The position numbers were made by a program, and so were the translations under genes. 31,616 nucleotides of DNA, taken from positions 1 through 31,616 of the IMG/VR virus record IMGVR_UViG_3300017724_000039; one strand, given 5' to 3'. The notes under the pieces were generated by a model. It was not told the DNA's origin. It worked only from the letters and a program-made list of their open reading frames with translations, and searched no databases. This document shows, in pieces, positions 16,747 to 24,976 of this stretch. The DNA is from a virus. How positions within the stretch are numbered: the first letter of the stretch is position 1; every line of letters starts with the position of its first letter.

Positions 16747-18423
16747 TTATACTCCGATCGAAATCTGTTTTCTTGTTAAAGGTTCTTCAAAACCAAATGC
16801 TAAATTTTCTTTACCAAATTTATTGTTTACATATTCTTCAACATCAAACCCAGGATCTTGTTTACCTTTATCGTCTGTGTCTACATGGCCAAATGCTTGT
16901 CCGCCGGGATAAACTTTATAAAAGTTTTTCATAAATTGATCAAAGGCTGCAAACTGTTTTTCATTAATAGAACCAGAGTTTACATAGTTACCCCTATTAG
17001 GAGTTCCTGACATACAGTTATATCCTGCAACAAAACTAATTCCTATACTTCTATTATTATGTCCGTTATCTAAAGCATGTGCTCCTACTTTATTAATAGG
17101 TCTGCCGCGCTGTAGTCTTCCATCTTTTCTAATAATATAATGATAACCACATCCAGAGAATCCTCTTTGTGTATGCCATTCGTGAACTTCTTCTGAACCA
17201 ATATCTTGATTCAAAAATGTACCAGTCCAATGAACAACAACTTCAGTAATTTCACGACTAACAGATCTTAGTTCTGCTTCTAATTCTTCTTCACTACTAA
17301 TATAAGTAAACCCATATTTCTTAGTAGTAGGAGCTGAAGTATTTCGTTGAGCATTTACAATTTTTGTAGTAGCACCTTTTTCGTTATTTGTTATAACTTC
17401 TGTGTTTGCTGGTGCAGGATCATCAACAGCTTTATTTTCTTTTCTTTGAGCAATAATATCTGGTGTTGCTCTAATTTCTTGTTGTGTTGCAACTGTAGTA
17501 TTTTCATTTTGCCAAACGTTTGCACCAGCTCCAATAATTTCATCAGTAGAAGTGCTGCCGCCAATTGCGTCAGTAATATCTGGAGTTTTCAATGTATCAG
17601 CAACAGAAGTTGTAAGACTATTAACTCTATCTTCAATCACAGCAAAATCTAGTGGTGAGCTAGATGATATTGTATTAGCAACTTCTTTAAATGCATTTAA
17701 TTCGCCTGAAGATATTTTAGATGTTAATCCATCTAATTGACTTTGATCAAACACTCCATTTACCATATTACTAATATCTCTAAATACAGATTTATCAGCC
17801 TTTAGTGTTACAGCTTCAAGTATGTTTGGAGAACCTCCACCTTGCTGTGCAGTTAATGCATCTGCAAATGCTTTAACATCATCTTCTAAAGCCTCTCCCA
17901 TTGCTTTAGCTGCTTCAAGACCTTTGTTTATTGTATTTTTTAATTCAGCTTGAAATTCCGGTGATGTAAGTTCATTCAATACGCTATTAAGTTCAGCTGC
18001 AGCTCTTGGTGTAACTTCTACCAACGCATCTTTAACTGCCCTAGGTGTATTAGATGATGCTACCTCTTTTAAGAATCCATTAGATCCTGCATCAGTTGTA
18101 CCAGCGATTGCTTGTAATTCAGCAGCTGCAGTTGCAGAAGCTTCAGTCATATCTTCTATAAGATCTGCAGTAAGACCCGGAACATCTTTTGTCATGAAAC
18201 AAACAGCATCACCCGGAGCTAGATCTGTAGGATGATCTGCAGATTGAGATACAGGTTTAAATCCATTGATAGCTTCTAAGTCTCTTCCTAATTTACTTTT
18301 AGTAGTAGCTTCAAATCTTTTTCTAAGAGTTTCTGCAGCAGAAGCCAAAGCGGCCGACTGTGTACGAACAGCAACTCTTGTTTCTCCTAGTGCTTCATTT
18401 AATCTAGCTGTTGTTATTGTCAT
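16747..18423 (-). CDS. Tail-associated N-acetylmuramoyl-L-alanine amidase (amidase_2 / T7 lysozyme type)
   Basis: A 558-residue protein with two parts. Residues 1-360 are alanine-rich and helical with low-complexity linkers, likely a structural or coiled region. Residues of about 390-545 form an amidase_2/PGRP domain that would cleave the bond between N-acetylmuramic acid and L-alanine in peptidoglycan. Likely zinc ligands are H398 (VVVHWTGT), H513 (FGHVDTDD) and D523 (QDPGFD); K521 precedes D523 by two residues, as the catalytic Lys does in AmpD and T7 lysozyme. Y427 in GYHYII matches the T7 lysozyme tyrosine. It starts inside the stop of the lysozyme gene (4-base ATGA overlap) and is followed after one base by the needle gene, so it is most likely a spike component rather than a lysis enzyme. 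Confidence 0.85.
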   Translation of the reverse strand: MTITTARLNEALGETRVAVRTQSAALASAAETLRKRFEATTKSKLGRDLEAINGFKPVSQSADHPTDLAPGDAVCFMTKDVPGLTADLIEDMTEASATAAAELQAIAGTTDAGSNGFLKEVASSNTPRAVKDALVEVTPRAAAELNSVLNELTSPEFQAELKNTINKGLEAAKAMGEALEDDVKAFADALTAQQGGGSPNILEAVTLKADKSVFRDISNMVNGVFDQSQLDGLTSKISSGELNAFKEVANTISSSSPLDFAVIEDRVNSLTTSVADTLKTPDITDAIGGSTSTDEIIGAGANVWQNENTTVATQQEIRATPDIIAQRKENKAVDDPAPANTEVITNNEKGATTKIVNAQRNTSAPTTKKYGFTYISSEEELEAELRSVSREITEVVVHWTGTFLNQDIGSEEVHEWHTQRGFSGCGYHYIIRKDGRLQRGRPINKVGAHALDNGHNNRSIGISFVAGYNCMSGTPNRGNYVNSGSINEKQFAAFDQFMKNFYKVYPGGQAFGHVDTDDKGKQDPGFDVEEYVNNKFGKENLAFGFEEPLTRKQISIGV

Positions 18424-19259
18424 GTAGTAAACCTCTTATATATTTCTTCTGCTTTAAGTCTACGAGCTGTCTCTCTTACTGGTGAACTAACTAACCAAGT
18501 TATATAATATCTAGTAAATATATCAACTGCTGCTTTAGTTCCAGTAGTTCGTTTTAGTTTACCTAAACCTAAGAAAGGAAATGTTCTTAATTCATAAAGT
18601 ATAAACTGTAACTGAGCTCCAAGAGAACCAGGGTTTAATCCTCTATTGCCAGCAAAGTATAATAGATTCTGATATCTATTTCCTTCTGTTTCAATCATAG
18701 GCCATTGTACAATACCATATGATCCTTTAACTTCTTTGAGTGGATCTATCTCATTACCTGACTGCTCAATTATAGCTGCAACGATTGCAGCTGCAACTTC
18801 AGTTCCAAAGTTTGCAGCAATAAAAAAGTTAAATGCTTTTTCTGCATTAGTAGAACCTTTTATGAATGATGATATTCCTTCTGCTTCTGTTTGTAATGAA
18901 GCATCTCCTTCTGATAAAGCTTGCACCTGTTGAGGAGAAGGATCTTCTACAAAAGGAACTGTTCCCATTATTATAGGAATCTGTGATGAGGGTCCATCCA
19001 TGAAAAAACCGACGACTCTAGCGCCTTCAATTAGTTGTGGCATTTTACCAATACCAGAACTTCCGCCTTCTGTTGTTGGAACAATTGCTTGTGCCCAAGG
19101 TAATGCATCTGATGGCAGATCTTCGATTCTTTCAGGATGGATTCCGTAAATTCGAATTTGCGATCTTCCTAGTTGTAAAGGATCTGCTGTATTAATAACA
19201 ACACCCATAAACCAGCGAAAGTTATCTCCGTAATATAATTGATCAATTGTAGTACTCAT
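18420..19259 (-). CDS. Spike N-terminal part: gp5-like OB fold plus tail lysozyme domain
   Basis: A 279-residue protein. Residues 10-105 are the gp5 OB-fold domain, with the usual FRWFMGVVIN...DPLQLGRSQIRIYGIHP opening and IEGARVVGFFMDG...PIIMGTVPF ending; in T4 it binds gp27. Residues of about 137-279 look like a phage tail lysozyme domain, with a hydrophobic helix into IIEQSGNEIDP (E165 as candidate catalytic acid), then GSYGIVQWP (179-187) and a long helical C-terminus. This replaces the T4-type lysozyme of gp5. The gene overlaps both neighbours by 4 bases (ATGA), which favours a fixed ratio of hub, spike and amidase. The beta-helix that should follow is two genes downstream. Confidence 0.85.
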   Translation of the reverse strand: MSTTIDQLYYGDNFRWFMGVVINTADPLQLGRSQIRIYGIHPERIEDLPSDALPWAQAIVPTTEGGSSGIGKMPQLIEGARVVGFFMDGPSSQIPIIMGTVPFVEDPSPQQVQALSEGDASLQTEAEGISSFIKGSTNAEKAFNFFIAANFGTEVAAAIVAAIIEQSGNEIDPLKEVKGSYGIVQWPMIETEGNRYQNLLYFAGNRGLNPGSLGAQLQFILYELRTFPFLGLGKLKRTTGTKAAVDIFTRYYITWLVSSPVRETARRLKAEEIYKRFTT

Positions 19260-20635
19260 GTTGGTATCACCGTCATTCCATCTCTATTAGCAAGTTTCAA
19301 AATTCTTAAAACACAATCATATTTAAATTTGCCTTGATTATTTTGAATCATATGTTTACATGCTGCTATTAAATATATACCAGATCTTTTTCCATCTGGC
19401 GCGTTTTCAGATAATGTAGCACCAGCTTGTTTTGGTTCATTGTCTAAAAACTCAACATCAATTAAATTACCAATTGAAACATTACTAAATTTTTCTCCAC
19501 CAGAATAATACATTGACATTCCTGGGATAACTATTTCCATTGCTGATTTTTGAATAAACTTATGATACGACATTGACTTTGCTTTTTGAGAATGATCAGC
19601 CGGTGTCATGTTTTCATGATAAGATGGAATATCACTATACACTTTTGATGTTCCTATTTGAGTAACTCGTATAGTATTAAACTCGTCTAGTCTTTTTTCT
19701 TTTATCTTAAATTCAGTATCTAAGTTTGGAGTTTTATTTCCACTAAACAAATTAGAATTTTTAGCTAACTGTTTATAAACGTCTTTAATATTATAATTAA
19801 ATTTATTATCTTGAAATGTAGTAGTATCAATAAATCTATACTCACCACTTATTCCGCCTGTGTCTGCAATACCAATAGTGTTCTCAGTATTATTTACTTG
19901 ATATGATTTAATATTATATTGTTGAGCTGATACGTTTTGGTCTGATAAATTCTGAGCAGCACCTTGATTATATCTGTACGGAATAGTATTTAATGGTTGA
20001 CCTTCTAACAGAGTTTGCAGATCTAAAAGTCTAAACTTATCATCTCCTAGTATACTATACAGAAAATATGGCAATCCTAAATCTGAAGTAGATCTATCTG
20101 CTACCCAACGCATAGCTTTAAATGGAGACCAATTAGGAATAATGACTCGCATGTTTCCTTGAAATACTTTATTATTAGTCTTTACTTCTCTATCAAGACC
20201 AAAACTATCTTTAACAATCTTTTGGATAATTTCAGCTGGTGTACCATCATAACTCTTATTGACATTCGTAAGAGAATTAAGATAATCCTCAACCGATTCT
20301 AACGTGAATATTAAAATCTCTGATTGGTCGTTTCCTTTTTGAGAAGTTTCTAATTCTGATAAAAGAAAAGTTTTCTTAAGAGGTTTTTGAACATCACTTT
20401 GTAATGACATTTCTAAATGAATATATTCTGTGCCTTGAAAGTCTACAACAGCCAATAGATTAGCATCATCTAAGATTGTAACGTTTCCATGTAATCCTAG
20501 TGAAGTCATATCTTCATTAATTGTTAAATCAATAATAGATGAAGTAACGTCAAATTCAAATGTGCCTAAACGATCTGTTGAGATAATCGCACTCATTATT
20601 TTATAATCAGATGCTGATATAGTTAGCTCAGACAT
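19256..20635 (-). CDS. 27: Baseplate central hub protein, gp27-like
   Basis: A 459-residue protein (T4 gp27 has 391). The pattern is that of the gp27/gpD hub fold: a beta-barrel N-terminus (GTFEFDVTSSIIDLTINEDM), then VEDYLNSLTNVNKSYDGTPAEIIQKIVKD at about 132-160, then NWSPFKAMRWVADRST near 178-193, which is typical of hub proteins that hold the spike. It stands directly upstream of the OB-fold spike gene, as hub and spike genes do in many contractile systems, and starts one base after gp53. The gene number is by analogy to T4. Confidence 0.75.
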   Translation of the reverse strand: MSELTISASDYKIMSAIISTDRLGTFEFDVTSSIIDLTINEDMTSLGLHGNVTILDDANLLAVVDFQGTEYIHLEMSLQSDVQKPLKKTFLLSELETSQKGNDQSEILIFTLESVEDYLNSLTNVNKSYDGTPAEIIQKIVKDSFGLDREVKTNNKVFQGNMRVIIPNWSPFKAMRWVADRSTSDLGLPYFLYSILGDDKFRLLDLQTLLEGQPLNTIPYRYNQGAAQNLSDQNVSAQQYNIKSYQVNNTENTIGIADTGGISGEYRFIDTTTFQDNKFNYNIKDVYKQLAKNSNLFSGNKTPNLDTEFKIKEKRLDEFNTIRVTQIGTSKVYSDIPSYHENMTPADHSQKAKSMSYHKFIQKSAMEIVIPGMSMYYSGGEKFSNVSIGNLIDVEFLDNEPKQAGATLSENAPDGKRSGIYLIAACKHMIQNNQGKFKYDCVLRILKLANRDGMTVIPT

Positions 20636-20636
20636 A

Positions 20637-21359
20637 TTAACTTACCATAGCTTGTTTAAATGCTGAAAAGACTGAAGATACTGATTCTGGTTTTATAACA
20701 CGTATAGGTCTTAGTAGATTATTTTGAAGTGTGTAGTGATCATAAAAAGTAATAGGTGTGATAGTTCCACCGGGACCAACTGCAGGATCTATATCAACAT
20801 ATCCATCTGTATCTTCGTAATGACGTGTAGATAAATATTCTTCTTGTGAAGTAGTAATAACAATTGTTTCAAGTCCAGTGCCAGTATCTACTGAGCATGT
20901 TTCTCCGTTTGTAAATGATTGAGTTGTACCAACAACAATCTGACCTAAGTCTAATCTTCTTTTTAAAATTTTACCAGATGCGCCAGAGTTATTACCAGTA
21001 ATAGTTTGGCCTACTTTCATTTTTCCTGATAATGAATCAAGAGTTGTTATTGTTGTATTAGGAAAATCTTTTTTGACTTTCTTTAAAAGCTCTTTAGCTG
21101 TCATCGGCCAGCCTGACTCTCTTAAATGATCATTCATTAAAAAGAATGTAAAGTAATATGACATATCGCCATATAACTTCATACTCATTACATCAGGTCT
21201 ATCACCATCTAATATTTCATATTTAGTATAATAAGCTAAGTTGTCTTTTACTGTATCAATGACATCAACATAAGCTGCAATGTTTTGAAAGTTTGTAGTA
21301 AACGTTTCATTACCAAATCTATATCCTAATGTAGGAAAGTCTTGAAAGTATAATGCCAT
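20637..21359 (-). CDS. 53: Baseplate wedge protein gp53
   Basis: A 240-residue protein with the gp53 signature: MALYFQDFPTLGYRFG, then YTKYEILDGDRPDVMSMKLYGDMSYYFTFFLMNDHLRESGWPMT at about residues 44-87, which is highly conserved in T4-like phages (DGDRPD; LYGD..Y...F.L.N; GWP). A small insert between 108 and 165 contains a GNNSGASGKILKR segment, which recurs in many phage structural proteins. gp53 completes the wedge and lets six wedges join around the hub. The gene is 3 bases after gp48 and one base before the hub gene. Confidence 0.92.
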   Translation of the reverse strand: MALYFQDFPTLGYRFGNETFTTNFQNIAAYVDVIDTVKDNLAYYTKYEILDGDRPDVMSMKLYGDMSYYFTFFLMNDHLRESGWPMTAKELLKKVKKDFPNTTITTLDSLSGKMKVGQTITGNNSGASGKILKRRLDLGQIVVGTTQSFTNGETCSVDTGTGLETIVITTSQEEYLSTRHYEDTDGYVDIDPAVGPGGTITPITFYDHYTLQNNLLRPIRVIKPESVSSVFSAFKQAMVS

Positions 21360-21362
21360 CTT

Positions 21363-22472
21363 TTAATATCCTTGCCAAATGTCTGCTTTATCCAGAGCTC
21401 TTGCTTCGCTAAATGTTAAAGCTATAGTTGTCTCTTGAAAACTTCCATCTCTCATCATTGTCATATTACTACCATTAAATGTAGTTTGCATTCCTGTAAG
21501 ATAACAATCTAAGTATTTAAATCCAATACTCTTATCTTTATATTTTGCTTCAATGCTAAACATATTTGGAAAGATGTAACCTAATGGGATGTTAGTGTTT
21601 GCTTCTCTAATTACTTCTGGATAAATTTCACTTCTAAACAAATAAACAATATCTCTAATTCTTTGTGCTTCAAGTATAGAAGTTGGAACCATAGTAAAAG
21701 TAAAACTAAATGTTCTAATTCCTACACCTTTAAAAATAGTTCTTGTATTAGGATTTGTTGTAACTCTCGATGCGCTTTTAATTGCACCGGCAGCAGTATC
21801 ACTAAATTTAGATGCAATACCAACGGCAGCTAATCGAGCAACATCACTATTAACATTTCCTTTAAACGCTTCTGTGAAACTTGATACGCCAGCCTCAAAA
21901 GCATTACTCATACCAGCTGCAACTCCTCCTGAGTTTGCTACACCTTGCTCTAATGCTCCACCGATTCTTCCTAAGTCAACACCTTCATATTCCAACGCAT
22001 CTGAATAGTTCAAAGAAGTTGGCATATATAAGTCTACAAAAGATCCATTGATTAATCTTTTAGGATTTAGAATTTTCTTAGAAGCAGATGTTGCTGTAGT
22101 AACTTTGGCTTGAGCGTCTTTTGCAGCAACTTGTGCCGCGCCATCAATATCTGAAGTGTTTGCTGTTGATGTTGTTTCTTTATCGCTTGACCTAGTGTGC
22201 TTTTCAACTTCAGCCAATGCCTTTGTAGAAATTTCTTCTGGTTCAATCTTACGTACTTTAAATCGAAGAAACGCTTCGTATCTATCTTGGTTATCAATAG
22301 GAAACTTTAATTGTTTTCTATTCTTACCAAAGTTTTGATCACTTAGGTTAGGAGTAAAACCTGTGCCTAAGATAGATTCAATAGCACCAGTCACACCACT
22401 TATTTTGTCACTGACAAATCCAGATACGGTACCGCCGATTCTATTTTTTATATTACTTACTTGAATTGCCAT
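21363..22472 (-). CDS. 48: Tail tube cap / baseplate protein gp48
   Basis: A 369-residue protein (T4 gp48 has 364) heading the minus-strand structural operon. Conserved parts are the glycine-rich N-terminus, LKFPIDNQDRYEAFLRFKV at about 55-73, and the C-terminal tube-fold domain, RTIFKGVGIRTFSFTFTMVP at about 243-262, followed by EAQRIRDIVYLFRSEIYPE and ending in TTIALTFSEARALDK. gp48 caps the baseplate hub and begins the tail tube. The paralogous T4 gp54 is an alternative, but gp48 next to gp53 is the order in related marine phages as I know it. The leader carries a TATAAATA late octamer 48-55 bases before the ATG and a rather weak GGA ribosome site. Confidence 0.82.
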   Translation of the reverse strand: MAIQVSNIKNRIGGTVSGFVSDKISGVTGAIESILGTGFTPNLSDQNFGKNRKQLKFPIDNQDRYEAFLRFKVRKIEPEEISTKALAEVEKHTRSSDKETTSTANTSDIDGAAQVAAKDAQAKVTTATSASKKILNPKRLINGSFVDLYMPTSLNYSDALEYEGVDLGRIGGALEQGVANSGGVAAGMSNAFEAGVSSFTEAFKGNVNSDVARLAAVGIASKFSDTAAGAIKSASRVTTNPNTRTIFKGVGIRTFSFTFTMVPTSILEAQRIRDIVYLFRSEIYPEVIREANTNIPLGYIFPNMFSIEAKYKDKSIGFKYLDCYLTGMQTTFNGSNMTMMRDGSFQETTIALTFSEARALDKADIWQGY

Positions 22473-22519
22473 ATTTTTTATCCAATAAATAGGTTAATAA
22501 TGTAGAGAATTATTAGTAG

Positions 22520-22527
22520 TATTTATA
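22520..22527 (-). promoter_or_regulatory. T4-type late promoter TATAAATA for gp48
   Basis: An exact TATAAATA octamer on the minus strand in the divergent gap between gp48 and gp4. The predicted start near 22514 gives a leader of about 42 bases. The octamer shares its last base with the A of the gp4 start codon on the other strand. A variant AATAAATA on the plus strand at 22484-22491 might serve gp4 but differs from the octamer by one base and is weak evidence. Confidence 0.65.
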
Positions 22528-22997
22528 TGGCTTACAGTGGTAAATATCCAGTAATAAACAAATCAAAGTATAAAGGTGATGCTTCTCAGGTTATTTATAG
22601 ATCGCTTTGGGAAAAGCATACGTTTGCATGGTGTGATAAGAATCCTAAGATCAAACATTGGTCTTCTGAAGAAACTGTAATACCTTATTACTATGAGATA
22701 GATAAAAAGTATCATCGTTATTTTGTAGATCTTAAAATTGTATTTAAAACAGGTGAAGTAGTCTTAGTCGAAATAAAACCTAAAAGACAAACAACTCCTC
22801 CTCAAGGAAAACGAAAAACAAAACAATTTTTAAATGAAGCATTAGAGTATGTAAAGAATATGAATAAGTGGGAAGCTGCAGAAGGATATGCTAAAGATAG
22901 AAAGTGGCATTTTCAAATATGGACAGAAGATACATTAAGATCAATGGGTATAATGAAAAAAGAATTGAAACGCATAAAGCCCCTTAAAAAGTTATAA
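22527..22997 (+). CDS. 4: Head completion nuclease gp4
   Basis: A 156-residue protein (T4 gp4, also called gp50/65, has about 150). It shows the TnsA-like PD-(D/E)xK nuclease pattern of the family: YRSLWEKHTFAWCDKNP at about 24-40, then HRYFVDLKIVFKTGEVVLVEIKPK at 63-86, with D68 and the E82-x-K84 pair as likely catalytic residues. It acts in head completion after DNA packaging. It starts the plus-strand unit from the divergent gap at 22472-22527 and has no strong ribosome site. The next start is 8 bases after the stop. Confidence 0.9.
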   Translation: MAYSGKYPVINKSKYKGDASQVIYRSLWEKHTFAWCDKNPKIKHWSSEETVIPYYYEIDKKYHRYFVDLKIVFKTGEVVLVEIKPKRQTTPPQGKRKTKQFLNEALEYVKNMNKWEAAEGYAKDRKWHFQIWTEDTLRSMGIMKKELKRIKPLKKL

Positions 22998-23000
22998 ATA
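22993..23000 (+). promoter_or_regulatory. TATAAATA octamer overlapping the gp4 stop (candidate late promoter)
   Basis: An exact octamer on the plus strand across the gp4 stop codon. T4 geometry places the transcript start at about 23006, the A of the next ATG, so such an mRNA would have no leader. It may be coincidence, since the octamer is expected by chance several times in the window. Confidence 0.3.
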
Positions 23001-23005
23001 GAAGC

Positions 23006-23590
23006 ATGAGTAATATATTTCAAAATATGCAGATAGCTGCATTCCGAGCTGGCATTCAACCTAGGACTAAAGAGTCTCAGGATTGGTTCCGTCGTAAAGC
23101 AAATCAAATGAGAAGAGTAAATAGAAGTTCTATTGTAAAAGAAGAACCTATTCAACAAACTGGTAGATTTGCTCCAGGGAATATGTACATGTTTACATAT
23201 GATCCTAAGACAAAAGATAAGCTACCATATTACGATACGTTTCCACTAATAGTTGCTGTTGAAAAAGCTCCCGGTGGATTCTATGGTTTGAATTTGCATT
23301 ATCTTCCTCCTATGTTAAGAGCTAAACTTCTTGACGCGCTCATGGATAATTTAACTAATAAAAAATTTGATGACTCAACTCGCTTTAAAATTAATTACAG
23401 AATGTTAAAGGCCGCAAGTAAATACAAACATTTTGCGCCATGCTTCAAACATTATCTAACTGAACATGTACGTTCTAGATTTGCTGAAGTGCAATCACCT
23501 GAATGGGAGATCGCAACATTCCTACCAATGGCTAACTTCCAGAAGTCTGGTAAGAGAGCTGTATATGCAGATTCTAGGAAGGCAATTTAA
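23006..23590 (+). CDS. gp2-like protein (possible DNA end protector)
   Basis: A 194-residue protein directly after gp4. The core (GRFAPGNMYMFTYDPKTKDKL..., YDTFPLIVAVEKAPGGFYGLNLHYLPP, about residues 52-95) looks like a small beta-barrel; the rest is helical and basic (RFKINYRMLKAASKYKHFAPC...). In T4, genes 2 and 4 are adjacent and gp2 protects packaged DNA ends from RecBCD. The place and basic character fit that, and I recall similar proteins being called gp2 in marine phages, but T4 gp2 is longer (about 274 residues), so the assignment is tentative. The stop overlaps the next start by one base (TAATG). A second methionine at residue 8 is an alternative start. Confidence 0.8.
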   Translation: MSNIFQNMQIAAFRAGIQPRTKESQDWFRRKANQMRRVNRSSIVKEEPIQQTGRFAPGNMYMFTYDPKTKDKLPYYDTFPLIVAVEKAPGGFYGLNLHYLPPMLRAKLLDALMDNLTNKKFDDSTRFKINYRMLKAASKYKHFAPCFKHYLTEHVRSRFAEVQSPEWEIATFLPMANFQKSGKRAVYADSRKAI

Positions 23591-24210
23591 TGGCACAAGG
23601 TATAGATACATTTAAGTCAGAAGTATTTCAAGGCATAGCAATGAACAATCTGTTCAGGGTTCTATTGCCGAGTATCCCTGGCTCATCTGGCAGACAATTA
23701 AATTTGTTATGTAAAACAGCAGGAATGCCGGGTAGACAAATACTTACAACTGAAAGACGAATAGGTTTACAATCTCAAAAGATTGCATACGGATATGCAG
23801 TTGATGATGTTAGTATGACATTCCATTTGTTAAACGATTACGGTGTCAAAAACTATTTTGATAACTGGGCTAATATGATTGTTAATAATGAAACACTTGA
23901 AGTAAATTATAAGAAAGAATATACTCATGATGTTATCATTCAACAATTAAGAAAGGATGCTATCCTTGATTTAGGTTTCAATTTTAATATTGGACCTTTT
24001 AATATTGGAGGTGATATCGTTACTCCAGACCAAATAGCATATACGTGTGTATTGCAAGATGCATTCCCAACGACAATAGGTGCACAAGAATTTTCCAACG
24101 AACAAGGTGGAACTAGCGAATTGACTGTGCAGTTATCTTACACTAACTGGAATAGTAGATCCGGAGGGTTCTTAGAAACTCTTGCGAATGTTACTAGACT
24201 ATTTTCATAA
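23590..24210 (+). CDS. Tail-tube-fold protein (gp19/gp54-like)
   Basis: A 206-residue protein with the tube-fold pattern: NNLFRVLLPSI at the start, CKTAGMPGRQILTTERRIG at about 41-59, then YGYAVDDVSMTFHLLNDYGVKNYFDNW and NYKKEYTHDVIIQQL. These are usual in gp19-type tail tube proteins and their baseplate relatives. It is between gp2 and gp26, next to hub and tape-measure genes, so a tube initiator (gp54-like) is as likely as the main tube protein; T4 gp54 has 320 residues and gp19 163. A 40-residue glycine-rich beta insert (FNFNIGPFNIGGD) lies near 128-140. Confidence 0.7.
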   Translation: MAQGIDTFKSEVFQGIAMNNLFRVLLPSIPGSSGRQLNLLCKTAGMPGRQILTTERRIGLQSQKIAYGYAVDDVSMTFHLLNDYGVKNYFDNWANMIVNNETLEVNYKKEYTHDVIIQQLRKDAILDLGFNFNIGPFNIGGDIVTPDQIAYTCVLQDAFPTTIGAQEFSNEQGGTSELTVQLSYTNWNSRSGGFLETLANVTRLFS

Positions 24211-24225
24211 TTAAAGGACTTTATA

Positions 24226-24939
24226 ATGGCACTACCTAAACTAAATTCGACGCCGAAATACAAAATGACTGTACCTTCTACAGGGCAGGAAGTAGACTTC
24301 AGACCTTTTCTCGTAAAAGAAGAAAAGGTATTAATGATGGCAATGGAAACAGGAGATGATGAAAGCGGTATCAGAGCAATCGTCGATACTATCGCTTCTT
24401 GTGTTGCTACTGAAATTGATACAAACACATTAAAATCTTATGATATTGAATATTTGTTTTTAAGAATTAGAGCAAAGTCTGTAGGTGAGAAATCAACTAT
24501 TACTATTGCTTGTAAAGAATGCGAACATCCTAATCCATATGTAATTAATCTAGAATCGCTAGAAGTATCTGAAGGTGAAAGCGCTAAAGATATTCCTCTT
24601 ACACCAGAACTTACTGTATCAATGAAGTTTCCATCTTATAAAGATCTACTAACAGGTGGATTAAGAGCAGAAGGTGAACATGACCTTGATGTTATTTTTA
24701 ATCTAATTGGTAAATGTATTGACGGTGTTAAAACTGAAGATGAATATTTTTCTATGGTTGATCAACCTCAAGAAGAAATTAAAGAATTTATTGAATCATT
24801 AAGCTCAGAACAATTTGGAAAAATTAGAGAGTTTGTTGAATCAATGCCTAAGTTATCACATAATGCAGAATTAACTTGTGAAGAGTGCGGAGCAGAAAAT
24901 AAACAAACACTGAGTGGTATCCAAAGTTTTTTCTCATAG
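24226..24939 (+). CDS. 26: Baseplate hub assembly protein gp26 (tail assembly chaperone)
   Basis: A 237-residue protein (T4 gp26 has 208) with the pattern of the T4 baseplate/gp26 family: VDFRPFLVKEEKVLMMAME at about 23-41, then YDIEYLFLRIRAKSVGEKS at 72-90. Two CxxC pairs (C96/C99 and C218/C221) may form a zinc ribbon. A good AAAGGA ribosome site precedes the ATG. At the 3' end, bases 24927-24933 are a perfect slippery heptamer (T TTT TTC in the zero frame), one codon before the TAG stop; a -1 slip there would add 63 residues and give a 299-residue product. The tape-measure-like gene follows, so gp26 is likely the short form of a tail assembly chaperone pair. Confidence 0.88.
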   Translation: MALPKLNSTPKYKMTVPSTGQEVDFRPFLVKEEKVLMMAMETGDDESGIRAIVDTIASCVATEIDTNTLKSYDIEYLFLRIRAKSVGEKSTITIACKECEHPNPYVINLESLEVSEGESAKDIPLTPELTVSMKFPSYKDLLTGGLRAEGEHDLDVIFNLIGKCIDGVKTEDEYFSMVDQPQEEIKEFIESLSSEQFGKIREFVESMPKLSHNAELTCEECGAENKQTLSGIQSFFS

Positions 24940-24976
24940 CCCTCTCTCACGACAGTCTGGTAAATCATTTCCAGAC
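24927..24976 (+). promoter_or_regulatory. Probable programmed -1 frameshift signal (slippery heptamer and downstream hairpin)
   Basis: The heptamer T-TTT-TTC at 24927-24933 fits X-XXY-YYZ in the gp26 frame; both tRNAs can re-pair after a -1 slip to TTT-TTT. The zero-frame stop is at 24937. The -1 frame is free of stops from 24903 to 25121. A perfect 6-bp inverted repeat, GTCTGG at 24955-24960 and CCAGAC at 24971-24976 with a 10-base loop, lies 21 bases downstream. This is further than the usual 5-9 bases, so the stimulator is less certain than the slippery site. Confidence 0.7.

Noticed and set aside
22484-22491. AATAAATA as late promoter for gp4
   Set aside because: One mismatch to the octamer in a very AT-rich gap; kept only as a remark.
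22913-23158. 81-residue minus-strand open frame over the gp4/gp2 junction
   Set aside because: Antisense to two supported genes, and no ribosome site was found.
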